From Candidatus Aminicenantota bacterium (GTDB lineage Bacteria; Acidobacteriota; Aminicenantia; UBA2199), in contig DAOVIP010000131.1 in assembly GCA_030671465.1 (NCBI GenBank), positions 1 to 6,008 on the forward strand: a stretch of 6,008 nucleotides of DNA, read 5' to 3'. The translations under genes were made by a program, and so were the position numbers. Of this stretch, positions 5,211-6,008 are shown in pieces. Position 1 is the stretch's first letter. The number at the start of each line of letters is the position of its first letter. A model generated the notes under the pieces. That model saw nothing but the letters and a program-made list of their open reading frames with translations, had not been told where the DNA came from and made no database searches.

Positions 5211-5257
5211 GAGTTTAGAGCCCGGAGTAAAAAAAAGAGTTAAGAGTGTAGAGTTAA
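5211..5257 (+). repeat. heptanucleotide GAGTTAA-type tandem repeats
   Basis: Seven-base units begin with GAG in register: GAGTTTA 5211, GAGCCCG 5218, GAGTAAA 5225, then a 5-nt AAAAA break, then GAGTTAA 5237, GAGTGTA 5244, GAGTTAA 5251. The array starts 3 nt after the stop codon of the 86-residue protein. It resembles the short tandemly repeated heptamers described between cyanobacterial genes. Another GAGTTAA lies at 1397-1403, also at the end of a small membrane-protein gene. Confidence 0.65.
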
Positions 5258-5315
5258 GTCTATTCTTTTATCTCATCTACCTGAATCTCTTATTTAGTTA
5301 TCTGATAAGGGGAAA

Positions 5316-5339
5316 ATGAAAAACATTGGACCATTATAA
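5316..5339 (+). other. seven-codon mini-ORF (MKNIGPL) ahead of the hydrolase gene
   Basis: ATG at 5316 follows AAGGGG (5308-5313) by 2 nt and runs seven codons to TAA (5337-5339), ending 17 nt before the hydrolase start. It could be a leader peptide or the remnant of a gene start. It also overlaps the TATAAT that may serve as the hydrolase -10, in which case it would not be in that transcript. Likely fortuitous. Confidence 0.2.
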
Positions 5340-5340
5340 T
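5335..5340 (+). promoter_or_regulatory. candidate -10 box of the hydrolase gene
   Basis: A perfect TATAAT lies 16 nt upstream of the ATG at 5357. No recognisable -35 is found 16-18 nt upstream and no TG extension is present. Transcription from it would begin near the GGAG Shine-Dalgarno (5346-5349), giving a very short leader. Confidence 0.3.
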
Positions 5341-5356
5341 TCCTTGGAGATCAATC

Positions 5357-6008
5357 ATGAAAAATAAAGTAGCCATTATTTTTTTCATATTTTTGCTGGT
5401 TATGGGATTTTCCTTAAATCTGAAATCAAAAAAAAACTTAGATTTTGTGTTTGATCAACACACAGTTCTTCTGTTGATTGATATTCAAAATTTTTACTTC
5501 CCCCAGGGCAAAGTACCTTTGAAAGGAATTGAACTGGCCAGCCAGAAGGCTGGAAAGATTCTAGAATTTTTTCGACAGAAAAATCTGCTGGTTGTTCATG
5601 TCAAACACATGCCCAGAACAGTTTCCAAACCAGATACAAAGAAAGATCCGCAGTGGAATATTCATCCCCGGGTTTTTCCCCTGAAAGCTGAAAAGGTGAT
5701 CACTAAACATTATGCCAGCAGTTTCAGGGAAACAGGGTTGAATGATTTTTTAAAAAGGAAGAGGATCCGGAAGTTGGTGGTTTGTGGAATGCAGACCCAT
5801 ATGTGTCTTGAGGCAGGTGTTCGAGCAGCAGTTGACCTGGGATTTTCAGTTACTGTGGTTCATGATGCCTGTGCAACCCGGGATCTGGAATTTAATGGTA
5901 TTCAAATACCCGCTCACCTGGTTCATGCCTCCACCCTGGCTACCCTGAAGTCTGCTTATGCCCGGGTTGTATCCAGTGATGAATTAATGGCTGAGCAAAA
6001 AGAAGAAA
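5357..6008 (+). CDS. exported isochorismatase-family cysteine hydrolase (3' end outside window)
   Basis: At least 217 codons are visible with no stop before the window edge. The ATG at 5357 follows GGAG (5346-5349) by 7 nt. A Sec-type hydrophobic N-terminus (MKNK, then residues 5-20) indicates export or a membrane anchor, unusual for a family that is mostly cytoplasmic. The isochorismatase fold is clear: LLLIDIQNFYFP (38-49) gives the catalytic Asp42, KVITKHYASSF (113-123) gives Lys117, and VVCGMQTHMCLEAGVRAAVDLG (141-162) gives the nucleophile Cys150. VVHDACATRDLEF (167-179) and HLVHASTLATL (187-197) follow in family order. The Asp-Lys-Cys triad is intact, so hydrolysis of an amide, ester or vinyl ether is expected. 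Nicotinamidase, isochorismatase and other amidohydrolase activities share this fold, and the substrate cannot be told. The visible length already covers the usual 180-220-residue domain, so the stop should be close. Confidence 0.88.
   Translation, partial: MKNKVAIIFFIFLLVMGFSLNLKSKKNLDFVFDQHTVLLLIDIQNFYFPQGKVPLKGIELASQKAGKILEFFRQKNLLVVHVKHMPRTVSKPDTKKDPQWNIHPRVFPLKAEKVITKHYASSFRETGLNDFLKRKRIRKLVVCGMQTHMCLEAGVRAAVDLGFSVTVVHDACATRDLEFNGIQIPAHLVHASTLATLKSAYARVVSSDELMAEQKEE

Larger units (their letters stand above)
5208..5356. other. intergenic region with heptamer repeats
   Basis: This 149-bp spacer contains GAG-initiated heptamer repeats (5211-5257), an A9 tract (5228-5236 region, interrupted only at its edges), a pyrimidine-rich stretch (5258-5290), a 7-codon mini-ORF (5316-5339) and a TATAAT box (5335-5340). 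No strong terminator for the upstream pair is seen. CTTAT/ATAAG (around 5289-5308) gives only a weak stem. Confidence 0.5.

Overview
The window reads as ordinary chromosomal DNA from an AT-leaning, Gram-negative-type bacterium. Most products carry Sec signals or membrane segments. An exported 6-bladed beta-propeller protein with the GEGPGEY motif, a DUF4412-like secreted protein and a GPP34 protein occur together, which fits the Acidobacteriota/Aminicenantes region of the tree. That placement is an inference from gene content, not a demonstrated assignment. There are no rRNA, tRNA, CRISPR, IS or phage signatures.

Layout, left to right. Positions 1-226 (-) hold the N-terminal part of a CDP-alcohol phosphatidyltransferase (phospholipid synthesis), cut by the window edge. 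Divergent from it, a strong promoter at 312-342 drives a secreted DUF4412-like protein (387-1190, +). A 46-residue single-pass membrane protein follows (1257-1397, +). A gene-free convergent gap (1398-1584) carries short repeats and weak hairpins. Two minus-strand genes come next: a GPP34/GOLPH3-family protein with a hydrophobic C-terminus (1585-2250) and, upstream of it, an exported beta-propeller protein (2321-3451). A divergent 152-bp promoter region (3452-3603) separates these from a plus-strand pair: a 448-residue membrane-anchored protein of unknown function (3604-4950), overlapping by ATGA with an 86-residue two-helix membrane protein of the type often auto-annotated as 'bacteriophage holin' (4947-5207). 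A stretch of heptanucleotide repeats (5211-5257) precedes an exported isochorismatase-family cysteine hydrolase (5357 to the window end, stop codon not reached).

The genes do not form an obvious pathway. The common theme is the cell envelope: a phospholipid-synthesis enzyme, a GPP34 protein (a family that binds a phosphoinositide in eukaryotes), and several exported or membrane proteins. No complete novel system is evident. The points most worth a second look are a type IV pilin-like helix at the C-terminus of the 448-residue protein, the probable leaderless starts of the two lipid-related genes, the heptamer repeats, the unlisted 46-residue membrane protein, and the altered lipid-binding residues of the GPP34 protein.
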